A DNA stretch of 64,000 nt, taken from the NCBI GenBank assembly GCA_037954235.1, contig JBBMOA010000004.1, forward strand, positions 11,799,601 to 11,863,600, given 5' to 3'. The notes under the pieces are model-generated. The model saw nothing but the letters and a program-made list of their open reading frames with translations, was not told the origin of the DNA and searched no databases. The stretch's first letter is position 1. Each line of letters begins with the position of its first letter. Below are positions 47,871-59,558 of this stretch, piece after piece. This DNA is from Aulostomus chinensis (Eukaryota; Chordata; Actinopteri; Syngnathiformes; Aulostomidae). The translations under genes were made by a program, and so were the position numbers.

Positions 47871-50800
47871 ACTGGCGAATTGTAGACCTAGGATACAAGT
47901 GGAGTCTCTTCTCAACAGGCACGTTTTGAACAGGCGTCACACTCGCATGAACGCAGTAAATCCCATTTCATGAAGCATTTCGTTTCTCTGTCTGCAAGCT
48001 CAAACTTCTCCAGAGGCTGCTCTTGGTACATAATTTACAAGTATTAGACGAGTATTACAAAAGTCCGAGCAGGCAGACCAATTATGTGTTCGTAGTAAGC
48101 CTATGGATAAAACAGTGTAAAGGAGATCTACCACTACAGGACACCGGCTTAGAGAAATCATCTATTTTGTATGAAGTCATCCAACTGGCAGAATTGCTAA
48201 GATTCAGCTCTTAATCTCTTATGATCCCTTAAAACCAACCTATCGCTGCTCCTCCACACTTGCAATACAACCAAATAAAACAAAAAAAGAAAGAAAAAAA
48301 AAAGGTTATTGCACTGTAGTAGAAGCCACTGGGAAGTCGGAAATAAAAACACATGAGATGAAAAATGCAATACTACAAATCAAATATGGACAAGAATGGA
48401 AAATTAATGTTTTGCTGGGTCTCAGAAAGCCTTTAATCGCTACTGCTGGAACAGGGAGGCTGGACTAGAGGAAGCCAAGTTATCATGTTGTAGTTTGTAG
48501 TAATCCGTGCTTACTGAGGACATTGGAGATGTGCGCTAACTACCCCACCCAACAAAAATAGGAAGCGTTACAAGACGGCTACAAAAGGTACGAAGAAGCT
48601 GGGGACAGCGTGAGACGCCTCAGGCAAAAACATGAAGCAGTTTGCGCTCAGGCTGCAGTCGGGATGCATCAAATACTTCCTGTTTGTGTTGAGCGTGCTT
48701 GTAAAATTTACAGGAAAGCAGAAGTGTTAGCTTGCAGAGCTTTGTACAGAGAGGGAGGGTTGGCTGGAGGCTAAGGAGAGTCTGAGAGAGGTCCGAAGAC
48801 GAATCAGTCAATAAATGGCAAATAAAGCTACGTGAGACAAATTGAAAGAGATAGTTTGTTTTGTTTTTATGCGCTGACATTATTGATTTCTCAAACTAAA
48901 CCAGAGGAATGCAATGATGTGAGGGGTACGAAGAAGGGTCACTTACACAAAGATGCCATTTCTGGAGAGACGACAAGATTCCGCAACTTCAGGCCATGAG
49001 GTTCAACACTCTTCAGCCCTCAAAGACACAGAGTGACGTCCACACGCCCCTCACACATGGCAGCGTGGCCATCACGGGCTCTTTGGGCCATGTCCTGCAC
49101 GCACTTCAGTGACTTGGACTGGGACATTTTGCACAGCGCCACAACCATCGAAGCAGTCGCCTCTACTCAGTGTGAGCAATGGCTCCTCTGCACCCAAGTT
49201 TGACGTTTCTGAGAACCCTCAACCTTGCAGTGTCCGCCCTCGCCGCGGGGCTCTGGAGGCCCAGACACTGCACGCTGTGTCTTCCATGAAAGGCGCTTTT
49301 CCTAAGCTTTTCTATACGGTTGTCTGATTTCCTACCTTTCTGTGGGCATAGTCACTACGACCACTAGATGGCATGTAATCTCACTGCTCATTTTTCTTGG
49401 GAGGGGAGGCTGAACCCAAGTTAGCGATGCTTGGATGCCAGCGAGTGTTGCCATGGGAAACGTCCACTCAACAGTCCAGTTTTCACTGGAGTACATTTTC
49501 CTGAGGGGAATTACAAATGTAGATTGGCTTGACGGGAGGTGTGAGGAGCAGAAATATTTGGATGGAAAGAACTGTGTGGTGAGACATATTAATTCAGAGG
49601 TAGAGAGGCCTGCGTCGATAAATGCATGCAGCGCGACGAGCTATATACAGAATAAACATGAGACTCTAAAAGCCTGTCTGATTTAAATGCATTTCTGTTC
49701 ACGTATGAACAACTCCAACACAGAGGCTCTGTAGTAAGAGTGTGAAATAATAGCAGTGGAGGATAACAAGCATATATGGGAAAGCTCTGATTGATGCCTG
49801 ATGCTTTTCAAAAACAATCCGCATGGAACAATGCAAATCACCTGCACTCCTGCATTATTCAGCGTAACAGGGGATGAGTAGCTATGAGGAACCAAACCGA
49901 GTCTAAATAGTAATCTAGACATGGTGCTGGAGTGAAGTGAAAATTAAACTCAAGAGCTTTTGTAATGCAAAATCTTTGGCATCGCTCTAGATTAAGAAAT
50001 CTCCCTTTTCATTGAAAAAAATGAGCACAAAAGAAGAAAACAAAGTTTGTAGTGCACTCCAAACCCCCCCCCCCAAAAAAAAGCAATCATGAATTGTACC
50101 AGGAACACAAAAGCAATCTCTGACTCAATAAACGAGTATCAGAGGATGTGAATCCTTTTAACATCCTCATTCCCTGTCCAAGGATGACATCAGCGTTACA
50201 GAAAACATTTCACAAGCGCTCAGTGGTTGAGTCATGAGTCTGACTTCAAGAGCTTTAGTCATGTTTTCTCTCAAGTCTTGATAGTAGGAGCTGCTGGTTT
50301 CCAGGAGCAAATCAGCATTCTTGTACAAGAATTAATACAAAAAATCGGTGTTTTAGGAGGCAAAAAAGTGTCTTGAGAGCAAGAGTGAGAGGTAAAACAG
50401 TGTTTGTTTCTTCAGGTAGGAAATCCCAGAGGACCAACCAGAGCCCCGTGGACGCGGCAGAGATGAAAAGTAACTGGCGAGACAGAGTATTGAGTGGTTG
50501 GATATGCAAACTGCCTGATTTTGACAGCAGAACACCTAATAGCACAATAAAGATTCACCTTTAAAATAAAAACAACAGTTTCTGTTGTAGTTCTGGGCTG
50601 GAAATTAAAGAAACAGCTCTTCTTTATCGCATTTGATTTCCTTTTAAAATGTATATGAACATTTTAATGCAAAAACTCATCGTCTTTTTGTCATATACTG
50701 CAATTTCTGTTGTTTTTTTTTTGTCTCAGTGGCTCAAGTCATGTGACCAAGGGACTCCAAAACAGTACCGGATGTTAGTCCTAGATAGAAACAGAAGGAC

Positions 50801-52569
50801 ACACAAATTATTTGCTCCCTATATCAAATATGAACATTTTCGTGCAGAGATTTATTGTTGTTTTTTTTTGTCAATATTACAAAATTCATCATTTTGCTTT
50901 TGTTCAATCCCTTCAACGTCATGTGTGACCCAGGGATGCAAAACCAGCATCCATGAATCAGCGGAAATATCGGACCGCCACCCCCCCTTTTTATTGCATG
51001 TAATTGCCTCATATATTTTATAGGGGTTTTTAGTGCACGTTCCTTTGATTTTATGACATGGAGAAAAAGTAAATCATCATCCGATAGCTTCAGAGTCCAA
51101 GTAGTAGACTGATACGACTTGATTTATTTTTAAAAACACCCTGAGAACCCTGTGATCCGTGTGGCTTGTGATCTGGAATTCAAAGCAAAGCCAGACTTTT
51201 GAAACTATCTTTGGTGATCCTTCGCCGTCTAATGCGCGCGACACTTGTGAACGTTATCCTCCGTCACTCGTGTCACTTCCCGCACAAATAGAAGCAGCAT
51301 CACGTTTTGAGGAGTTTCAAACAGCGGGAGCATTCCTTCAGTTTACAATGAAGCAAATACGTTTCACCAGATCCCCGTAAATAATGAATGAATGCGCAGA
51401 CGAGATCAAATAAGACAGCACGTCAGACAGCTGCTGTCACCAGCTGACATCAGTGGAGTGTCTCCATACTTCCAGGATGCGTGTCATCCCACGCCACGGT
51501 GCCGGCACCAGTCGGATGTGGGGTATTTGCTAAATTTGGGTTGTAGGTCATTTTGACATTGCAGCATTGTTTCCATCGATTTCTCTCGCCACCCGCTGCG
51601 AGTCTGGCAATGAACTCATCAAAGCAGAACAAATAAGCCACCTGTTGTATCTGCATCGCACTGATACCCCGGGTCAAAGGTCAACAGATGGAGGCGATCA
51701 CACAGAACAGCAGCGGAACGTCTTTCGACACGGCAGGGTGTGAAAAAAAAGAGCCAGAGTAAAGAAACTGAAAAACAGTAAAGACAAGGAACATCCAGGT
51801 ACTTTGGTGTGGACCCCCCCCCCCTCCCCCACCAGAAGCATCGCCATCGCTGCCCATTGAGTCAAACAGCAGCTTTTTGTCATAAATATCCAAATGAACA
51901 CAATAGAAATTATTAAGATGTCTCAATATGTGGTTCCTTATCTTGTTAAATTGAGCATTTTCATTTCATAGAGTTAAAAAAGGGGGGCAAGGACTCATGT
52001 CGTTTCCACGCCGACGTGCTCAGATTGTGGGAGAATTCTCGCTCTGAAATCACCTTGACTTGAGTTGCTGTAAGAAATAACTGATGAAGCGCCTTGAGAG
52101 GCTCGTGCGACGGCGAAAGTGAAAAGAGGTGCACTTCTAGAGGCCTTAATCTGACAAAAGCCAGTTGCCCCATTGGGTTACATTACAGGCAGCTTTGCCC
52201 CTGCTCCATCCTGGGGGATTTTAAAAAAAAAATGTGGTTTTTTTTTCATCACTCATTTAAAGCATGTTTTATTTGGGGAGATATGATCCAGCCAGAATAA
52301 AAAGAAGATGTGCCCCTTTAAGACATTCAGATAAACAGTGAACACAGAGACTGTCTGTAGACACGTAGGGAATCAGTAGGAAGCGGTTCGTCCTCCTAAT
52401 CGGACCTGCAGGCGTCGATTCTGAGAGTGAAGGAAAGTTTTTGCTTCAAAGCCAAATAACACTGCACCTCACGTTATCTACCCGTTCAATAAAGAGCCGT
52501 GGAAAAGACAACCCTGATCGTCGAGAATGGGTTTTTATCTCGGCCACACAGACCGATCAGATCAAGCCA

Positions 52570-52760
52570 GCATAACGGGTATTAAAGATGAATTAGAGGA
52601 ATTATCATCTTTGTTCTCCCCATTTCCCTGGTGTTTGCTGTTGCTAATTCCTAATCTTAATGACTAGCAGATATGCACAAGTGTTAATTAAAGAGCGCCG
52701 CGTGGTAATTATATCTCTGAGGGACGAGCGCCATAGCACCCTCAACACCACCTCCTCCAG
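52570..52760. promoter_or_regulatory. Candidate conserved regulatory element with clustered ATTA cores
   Basis: AATTAGAGGAATTATC, GCTAATTCCTAATCTTAATG, GTTAATTAAAGAG and GGTAATTATATC give at least seven homeodomain-type TAAT/ATTA cores in about 150 bases. The sequence is unique-looking, without homopolymers. Whether it is conserved or active cannot be seen from one sequence. Confidence 0.25.
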
Positions 52761-52965
52761 CTGACACTCCTCCTGCACTTTACTCCCTCACAACATTCAG
52801 TATTCCACGCTCCTCACGTTATCTCCTCCTGACCCAGTGCTTTCACCTACTTTCTGGAAATGGAAAAGGAAGCCGCGCTCCACTGACATGGTGGTAATAA
52901 AAACCAACAAATATCAAGCTCGTCCCGCTCACCGGGAGCACAGCTTTATGGCTTTCCTCTGAATC

Positions 52966-53005
52966 TCTTACCTATGAAATTACAGAGAAGCATATGAAAT
53001 TAAAG
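52966..53005 (-). other. Weaker fused acceptor/donor, TAG|GTAAGA
   Basis: The minus strand reads TGCTTCTCTGTAATTTCATAG and then directly GTAAGAG (junction 52972/52971). The pyrimidine tract is short and interrupted. It is a second recursive-splice-like candidate in the same intron, about 6.6 kb from exon 1, and may be chance. Confidence 0.2.
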
Positions 53006-53250
53006 TCAATATATTCACAGGCCGCTAACATGGAAGCAGCTCATAAAATCTTGGCACGAGAAAACAACTTCACATAACTTCAGATCGCTGCCCGGCGTAC
53101 GTGCGGCGAGGCGGAGCCACGCGGGAGCAGCGGTTGCTCTTATGAAATTAGCGTGATATAAAAATCCGTCACAAACCAGCTCGCCTGCTCGCTTGTTTGC
53201 ATCTCCACCAGAATGACGACAATCTGTCGGCTCATCTGTGAGTCCACCCC

Positions 53251-53278
53251 AAGGAGGAGGAGGAGGAGGAGGAGGAAG
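53251..53278. repeat. (GGA)8 microsatellite
   Basis: About eight GGA units on the plus strand with no coding context. Confidence 0.9.
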
Positions 53279-54353
53279 ATAATAACAGAACGGACAACAA
53301 AAGGCTTTGCCAGAATCATGTGGTTATGAGTTAAGCTTATTAAAAATCACAGTGGAAAATAAATATGCCAACAACGAGCTGCCCCCCCCGCACCACCACC
53401 CTCCTTGCAGGCAACACAATAAAATATGGTGTGAAAGACAGAGAGGGAACAAGGAGAGAGAGGAGACACCCCACTGCTAATTTAATAGACTGGCTACAGC
53501 AGGCGATACCATTATGTTGTGTCATGTGTCCCGCGGAGGTTGGATCGCTTCCTTGGGGAAGGTCGAGGCGAATCATACATAATCAGATGTAATCAAGTCA
53601 TCGGGGACTCCAAATTTAACAAGCGCCCCAGCAGGTTTGGGAGCTGACGCTTCCTGACGTCACTGGTCGATCGATGACTGAGAGGGAAAATAGCGCTTGG
53701 GCACCTGCCACGTTTTAAAATGCACCGTGTTTTTGTCTCCATTTGTGCACGTGTCCACCATATGCCACGTGCACAAAACCGGATATCCCACCACACGCGA
53801 CACTTGCAAATTTGAGAGGTGATCATTTCCTCAACGCTTGACCAATTCCTATTTCACCATGAAGTGGTGAGGCTCCAGTAACTGTTGGAAACAGCCGAGT
53901 GGTGCACAGGCGGAGGAGGCCAGCAACAAATGTGGGTGTAAACGACCATCGTCCATTCTTTTCAATTGACTCCTCATATATGAAAGGCCCCGTCTTAGTG
54001 GTAAAGCGGGAAAACACTGCCGCCGCCGCCACCGCCACCCCTCCACTCCTCCACCCCTCCACCCCCCAGACCAGACACTGCAGTTCCCTGCGAGCTTGAC
54101 ACAGAGTATCAGCTCATTATTTTTGGACTTCACTTCAACCGTACAGCTTCACCCTCACTGTCAGCTTAAATCAGTTTTCTAACCCAAATAAACAAGAAAC
54201 GCACGCAGAGAGCGAGTTAGCCGAGGAGACTGCGTGGATACAGAATATGACTTCAGCAAATGTTTGGTTCACTACGGCTCTCGTATCCTACAAATTAAAT
54301 CAACATCAAGCCACGACGTCCTGAGTTATCTTGCTAACAGACAAAGGTAATCA

Positions 54354-54834
54354 ATGCTGCCAAACCCAATCCCCAAAAAAAAGGGGGGAAAAAGCCATTT
54401 TTTTCCTATGTTGAACAGATCAGCCTCAAAATTTAATGGGCCTGGCTACACCCCTCAGGCAAGTTTGGTGAAATTCGGCTCCATATTTTCCTCACCTTCA
54501 CCACTCACGATTACTTTATGGAGGGCACCGGGTGCGTACCTCGGCCAGGGCTACGCGGCTGAATCAGATCGGTTCCAAAATCTAGCTGAGGTCAATCCTG
54601 CGACCAAATTTAATCAAAAACCACACAAAACAACAGTCAAGCCCCTGTGGATCATCACATTACTGCCTTGGCTGAAGGACAGCGACCAACACAACCAAAC
54701 CCAATGTAAAAACATGGGGTTTTCTCACAATGTTAAACAAATCTGCCCCAAACATGAACGAATTCTTTCCCTTCCCACGCTACGCCCTTCCAGAAGATTT
54801 GGTAGAATTCGGCCTGGTAGTTGTTTTTTTGTTG

Positions 54835-54836
<2 letters not shown>
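54354..54836 (+). repeat. Dispersed fish repeat, at least two units
   Basis: Recurring words are CAAACCCAAT plus an A tract, GCCATTTTTTTCCTATGTTG, AACAGATC, AAATTTAATGGGCCTG, CAAGTTTGGTGAAATTCGGC and, in the last unit, AACCCAATGTAAAAACATGG, AATGTTAAACAAATCTGCCC and GATTTGGTAGAATTCGGC. A 174-codon open frame runs through it but only reflects the repeat. Confidence 0.55.

Positions 54837-54838
<2 letters not shown>

Positions 54839-54865
<27 letters not shown>
54839..54865. repeat. (TG)13 microsatellite
   Basis: Uninterrupted TG units after a T-rich stretch, at the end of the dispersed repeat. Confidence 0.9.
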
Positions 54866-55779
54866 TTCGCTGAAGTGATAATTTCAAAATAAAGACCGTT
54901 TAAAAACTTCCTCCTGTCGCCACAGATGCGGCGCTGCGTAACAGCGGATATGAGGTGCTGGGCTGATGCAGACTGATTTAAATGAACTGCCTTGACTGAC
55001 GCTAACACTTGACGTATCGCAGGCGGTGAGCTGGATTACCACAACAACTAAACCGGCTTTAGCTCAAGTACTTCTTAGGAGAAATTCCCATCATTTGCAT
55101 AAGTTGGGAGCAGAGTCACAGCCACGAGAGCCTCTTCTATTTTCTTTACAAGTGACCTCTTGTGATCAGGAGGCGATAATGAGTGAATGACTATTCTCTC
55201 GCGGCGTCAAGTGACCTTGTTACAGCGCCGCAAAAAACCCATTTGTGCCTGTCAGATTTGGAGTTTTGGTGCCACTCAAAAACAAACCTATTTCGTGAGT
55301 CCGGTGGGAGGAGTTATTAATGCCCTCCATGACGTGGAACCCTGACACGACGCGAGTTGGTGGTCTCTTCATAACTGAGGGGGCGAGGAACCTGCAGTCC
55401 TCCTTTTCATGAGTAGTTTTTATTCTCCACATCCGTCTTTTATCATCTCTGCCTCTCCTCTGCCTGTGCGCACGTTAACGGCGCAGCTATTTTCAGAGAG
55501 AGTTTTCGTAAGACGGTTCATAAGACACAGGAGACACCCGCATTAGCAGCTCGCCCTTATATCATGTCCCCATTATGTTCGATCCTTTGGATAATCGATT
55601 AGTGTAGCATGTACTACAGTAAACCAGGGAGGTGAAGAAAAGCTTCCATTCAGGTCTGCTCATTAGTCAGAGCACAGAGGCTGTCGCATACGGTCAGTGG
55701 GAGTGCTGAGCAGCGTGGATTCAGTCATTATGTGCTGCACTGCTTTTGTTCCCGTGTAGAATCCGACCGTGCTCCTCAC

Positions 55780-55792
55780 CTGAAGGGTAATC
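55780..55792 (-). other. Candidate 13-nt micro-exon
   Basis: The minus strand reads CGTGTCTGTATTTGCAG, the 13 bases GATTACCCTTCAG, then GTGAGGAGC. Both flanking splice signals are reasonable. A 13-nt exon would shift the coding frame, so it would more likely be a non-productive or leader exon, or not real. Confidence 0.15.
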
Positions 55793-56310
55793 CTGCAAAT
55801 ACAGACACGGGCTGGAAGGAGCACGCGAATGGGTGAGGGTTTCATTAATTTACTGAAAACCTTGGATCATTCCAACAAAATCAATCGAGTTCTTGGGCTG
55901 AAACTGTGTTTCAAGAGGGTTTATTCCCAAATGAAACGGGGCAGGAATGTGGTATGCAGGGATTTGACTGGCATGCTGAAAAGTGGGCGTGTCTAGAGCG
56001 TGTCATCGCATAGCACAAAAAGAGGCAGATAGCGGCGAGCGAAAGACTGAGTCCGTCTGGAGCTCTGCAGTGAAATATATTGTGCAGAAAATGAATCAAA
56101 TTTAAGCCAAAGACACAGATTTTGCTTGCTAGCAAACAAATGTTTAGCTCCTGGTCACATACAGATGCAGCTGAGAGTTGATTGACAGGCAATGTCACAA
56201 CATCATAAGTTGAAATGAGTTGGTTTATGTAAGCACACATCAGCTTTTGTTTCCTACGAAGAAAAAGGTTCTATTTTGATCTGAGAAAATCCTGTTAGGT
56301 CTTTTTTTTT

Positions 56311-56328
56311 GGGGGGGGGGGGGGGGGG
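56311..56328. repeat. 18-base G homopolymer after a T run
   Basis: Nine or more T residues pass directly into 18 G residues on the plus strand. Confidence 0.9.
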
Positions 56329-56440
56329 CACGATTATTAACCAGCTGATAATTGGCTGATAGGAGCCTGTCAGACATACAATGATATTAGCCATTATTAG
56401 TGATTGATCAGAAGATGTGTTTTCAGTGCAAGGTGGCAGC

Positions 56441-56457
56441 ACTAGAGGGCGCTGTGC
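56441..56457 (+). promoter_or_regulatory. CTCF-like motif
   Basis: GCACTAGAGGGCGC matches the common vertebrate CTCF core CCASYAGRKGGCRS at 13 of 14 positions. Binding is not shown by sequence alone. Confidence 0.35.
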
Positions 56458-56520
56458 TCCAGTGCTGTACTGATGTCATTTTGGACAATAAAGGTTATTT
56501 ATTGTTAAAAATGTATCATA

Positions 56521-56538
56521 CACACACACACACACACA

Positions 56539-56613
<75 letters not shown>
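56521..56613. repeat. Compound (CA)9 / (TA)36 microsatellite
   Basis: Nine CA units (56521-56538) are followed by 36 uninterrupted alternating AT units (56542-56613). The AT run is self-complementary, able to extrude a cruciform and likely to vary in length. Confidence 0.95.
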
Positions 56614-56616
<3 letters not shown>

Positions 56617-56801
56617 CACACATGAGTCATTTCAGCTCAGCCTTCCAGGTGCTTAGGGATGGTAGGAACACAATCTACCAAAAGAGTGGGTCACAAAAAT
56701 AACTGCAATCAAAAGCCTTTAAACTGTCACAGAGTGACTGCGTACTGTTTTTGTGAGTCAAAACTGAAAGACAGGAAATGATGCGCTCCACGGGTAGGAG
56801 G

Positions 56802-56830
56802 AGTGTGTGTGTGTGTGGGGGGGGGGGGGG
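56802..56830. repeat. (GT)7 followed by 14 G
   Basis: GT units pass into a G homopolymer, the same arrangement as at 63816-63850. Confidence 0.9.
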
Positions 56831-57289
56831 TGCGTGCTTGGCACTGCATCCTGTCCGTCATCCTGTGCTTGTTTCTCAGCCACAATCTCAAGACAAAGCA
56901 GTCGTTTGCTGCATTTTCACTGAAGACAAGCATCGCTGTCAGCAGAGGCTCGTGATGCTCATGAGGGATTAAGTCTTGTTCACTTTAGAGCTCCAGCATC
57001 GACTAAATGAGTCAATCAACCAAAGTTTTAACAGCAAAGTTAATTGATTTGGGGTATTTCCTAAGTCCTCTGCTGCCATGTTCTTAAATGGGATGATTTG
57101 TTGTGTCTCTGGCTTGTCTCTTAGGTTCGGCCGACGACTTAAAACGTCCTCCAGGGCTTTGGAGACTTGTGATGATTTTTTTTTTTTTTTAACAAGCTGA
57201 ATTAGATACTAGAGGGCACTCAGAGAGCACATGCCTCTGCAAGATGTGGGGATAGTAATCTTGCAGACAGGCAGGTGCTTAGAGACCTC

Positions 57290-57740
57290 GACCAAACCCA
57301 AAGTAAAAAGGAAAAAAAAATGCAATTCTTAGCCAAGTTAAATGGATCTGACCCACAGTTTCATGGGGTCATCATAGTTTTGCCAGTATTCCTTCCAACT
57401 GACAAACCAAAGGCGTAGAACAGGTGACCTTGTTGGCAGACGTTGAGGTTGATTGAGAAAATCTTTTTTTTAACGACCAACGTAATCACGTGTTTGGGTT
57501 GTTGTTGTTGTCACGTTGTCAAAGACTAAATGGCTGCTATTCAGGATGAACCAGGCCGATAAGCGACACCGGCGTTCAAAACGTTTACCTCCACTAAGGT
57601 GAACTCAGCCAAACTCAATGTAAAAAAAAAAAAGTGGCCATTTTTAGCCTTGTTAAACAGACCTGCTCTGTCCATTCAACACTGCTCCATGAAGTTTGGT
57701 CAAACTCAGCGCCATAATTTTTGCCTAATCCTGCTAAAAG
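57290..57740 (+). repeat. Second locus of the 54354-type dispersed repeat
   Basis: Words shared with 54354-54836 include ACTCAATGTAAAAAA, GGCCATTTTTAGCCTTGTTA, AACAGACCTGC, GAAGTTTGGTCAAACTCAGC and CCATAATTTTTGCC. An earlier, more decayed unit begins at about 57290 (CCAAACCCAAAGTAAAAAGG). Confidence 0.5.
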
Positions 57741-59099
57741 CCCTCTCACAAACAAGCTTTACCTCCTTGGCAGACGTCATAACAACTTGGCTGATAGCTG
57801 TCAGCACAAAGAGTGTTTTGTGTGTTTGCTAAGTCTGTTTTTCATGTTATTTATTCCCCCTCATGTGCCAGAAACACTAAGAAATCTTGACAATGAAAAA
57901 TAACTGAACTGGTTCAAAGTATTTCAGGCGTTCTTTGAATATCACCGACCTTCTGAGCCACCACTGCCATCTCATTTGTAGTCAAGAAGGGGACTACGAC
58001 ACGATGTATGTTCAGCATACATGTCAAACCCTATAGAGAGGAATCTTTGTGTGTTTGGAAAACCTGCGTCCATGAAATCCAGATGCACTAATATGACCAA
58101 GTAGGCTTTGAATGCTATTCCAGACCCATTCCTCCACGGAGAACCTCTCTCCTGTGGAACTGCAGGATGCCGAGATGAAAAACACCCTTCTATTTTACCT
58201 CCCTCCTCGGACTTCTGACGGAAAACGAGAACTCTGCAACAATTAAGAAAAGGGCTGCAATATGATATTTTGTCTGTCAATATTGTTCAGCTCAGTTTGG
58301 CAATCGGCCGCAGCGCTTCATCGAGTACCTTCTGCTTTCTAGTTTTCAGCCAGCTCGTTCAGAGCCGGCCCACTCCGACGACGCGCACCTTCTGGAGTGA
58401 GACATTTCCAACAAGGCCAGTGAGCGCACAATGTAAACACAAAATCACCACACACGTATATCATCATCTGAGCGTCTTGGCGTGGATCGACTGCCGCCGC
58501 GTATCCAAAGCAATCATTAACATTCTTGTCTGAAAGTCTGAGGAGACAACAATGGCTTCAAAGGAGTTGGAGCTTCAACCATAAACACATTCGCTGGCGC
58601 GATGCTTTGATAACCAGGAGGATGTTTCACTGCGGGTCTTGAGGTCACGCTGATAAATATTCAAGACACTGACAAGACCCCTTCTTTCTTAGGAGCGCAA
58701 CACAAAGTAAACTCACAAAGAGGCGCGTTGAGCTCAGAGAGACCTTTTTAGAGTTTCTGCATCACTGGTTTGTGACTCCGGAATGCAGAAGGAGCCAGTC
58801 ACGTATGTTTAGCTTGAAGCTAATAGCAGCTAATGGCTAACAACAGCAAAGCCCCCTAAAAATGTCTGTTTGCGACCTCTAGAATCACATCGGCCGGTAT
58901 ATCAAGATCCTCTTAAACCATTCGTTGTGGCGCCAAGCGTGACGAGCTACCGCGTGACCTCATACCTTGCAACAGTGCCGAAACAGACAAGTTTGTTTTT
59001 AGCTCAGGTTTTTGTAGATTACTGAGGATAGAGCTGGACAAAGAAGACCTGGATTACACCGAACGATGATCATCATCATTTTGAGAGAGTGGAATCAGA

Positions 59100-59190
59100 T
59101 ATTTTTTTGGGGGGGGGGGCAGTTTTGCTTTTGTTAGCTGCCGGTCTCCATTAGCAAGAGCCACAAATAAGTGATGGGGGGGGGGGTAGT
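59100..59190. repeat. Two G homopolymers close to exon 1
   Basis: G runs lie at about 59109-59119 and 59176-59186. On the transcribed sense strand (minus) these are C runs about 400 bases into the intron. Confidence 0.85.
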
Positions 59191-59550
59191 CTTTGTGAGC
59201 TCAAAACAACCACTTAATGCAAAACACACTATTTGGGTGATGCAGCACTTCAGCTGTCATTTTCCAGCTGAGGCTCATCAAGAAGCTTTGCGGTCCAAGT
59301 AAAGAAATAGAACATCTCACTGGAGGTGGAACGCATACTTTTTGAATGTTTAGTCATTTAACTTCTGCCTTATTTAATTCATTTCTGGCCTCTTATTTCT
59401 CAGATGACCTGACTTTCGAAGGGCGAGCCTGAGCATGATGGCTTTACCAGTGGATGAGTGTTGACAAAGTGATGCGACCTGCTGCCTGCTTATTGAGCAC
59501 CACCTAATTTCAGCCCCTCATGTTGTGTTTCTCTGTCTGGCTTTAGACTT

Positions 59551-59558
59551 TCTTACCA
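59551..59558 (-). other. abtb3: Splice donor of abtb3 exon 1
   Basis: On the minus strand the exon ends in AGTG and the intron begins GTAAGAAAG, a strong U2-type donor. Reading through it gives only Gly-Lys-Lys-Val and a stop, which supports splicing here. The split falls after the first base of a Gly codon, matching where the family continues (GKNxSG then V). Confidence 0.9.

Larger units (their letters stand above)
1..59556 (-). other. abtb3: Inferred intron 1 of abtb3 (at least 59.5 kb)
   Basis: The gene is on the minus strand, so sequence below 59556 is downstream of exon 1. I found none of the later family segments (ankyrin repeats, BTB domain, or the segment following GKNxSG) in the conceptual translations of 60 residues or more. 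Very short exons could be missed. A long first intron is expected from mammalian orthologues. The interval is repeat-bearing and A/T-rich, with no other supported gene. Confidence 0.7.
47871..59556. other. Non-coding stretch of the intron nearest exon 1
   Basis: It contains GGA, TG, TA and G simple repeats, two members of one dispersed repeat (54354-54836 and 57290-57740), two weak splice-like sites (52971 and 55780) and a block with dense ATTA/TAAT cores (52570-52760) that may be a regulatory element. No gene was recognised. Confidence 0.5.

Noticed and set aside
54354..54878. 174-codon plus-strand open frame
   Set aside because: It runs through a dispersed repeat and ends in a TG microsatellite that encodes an artificial Cys-Val run.
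1..59556. abtb3 exon 2 and later exons
   Set aside because: None of the later conserved family segments was recognised in any frame of 60 residues or longer. They are presumed to lie beyond position 1, though a very short exon could have been missed.
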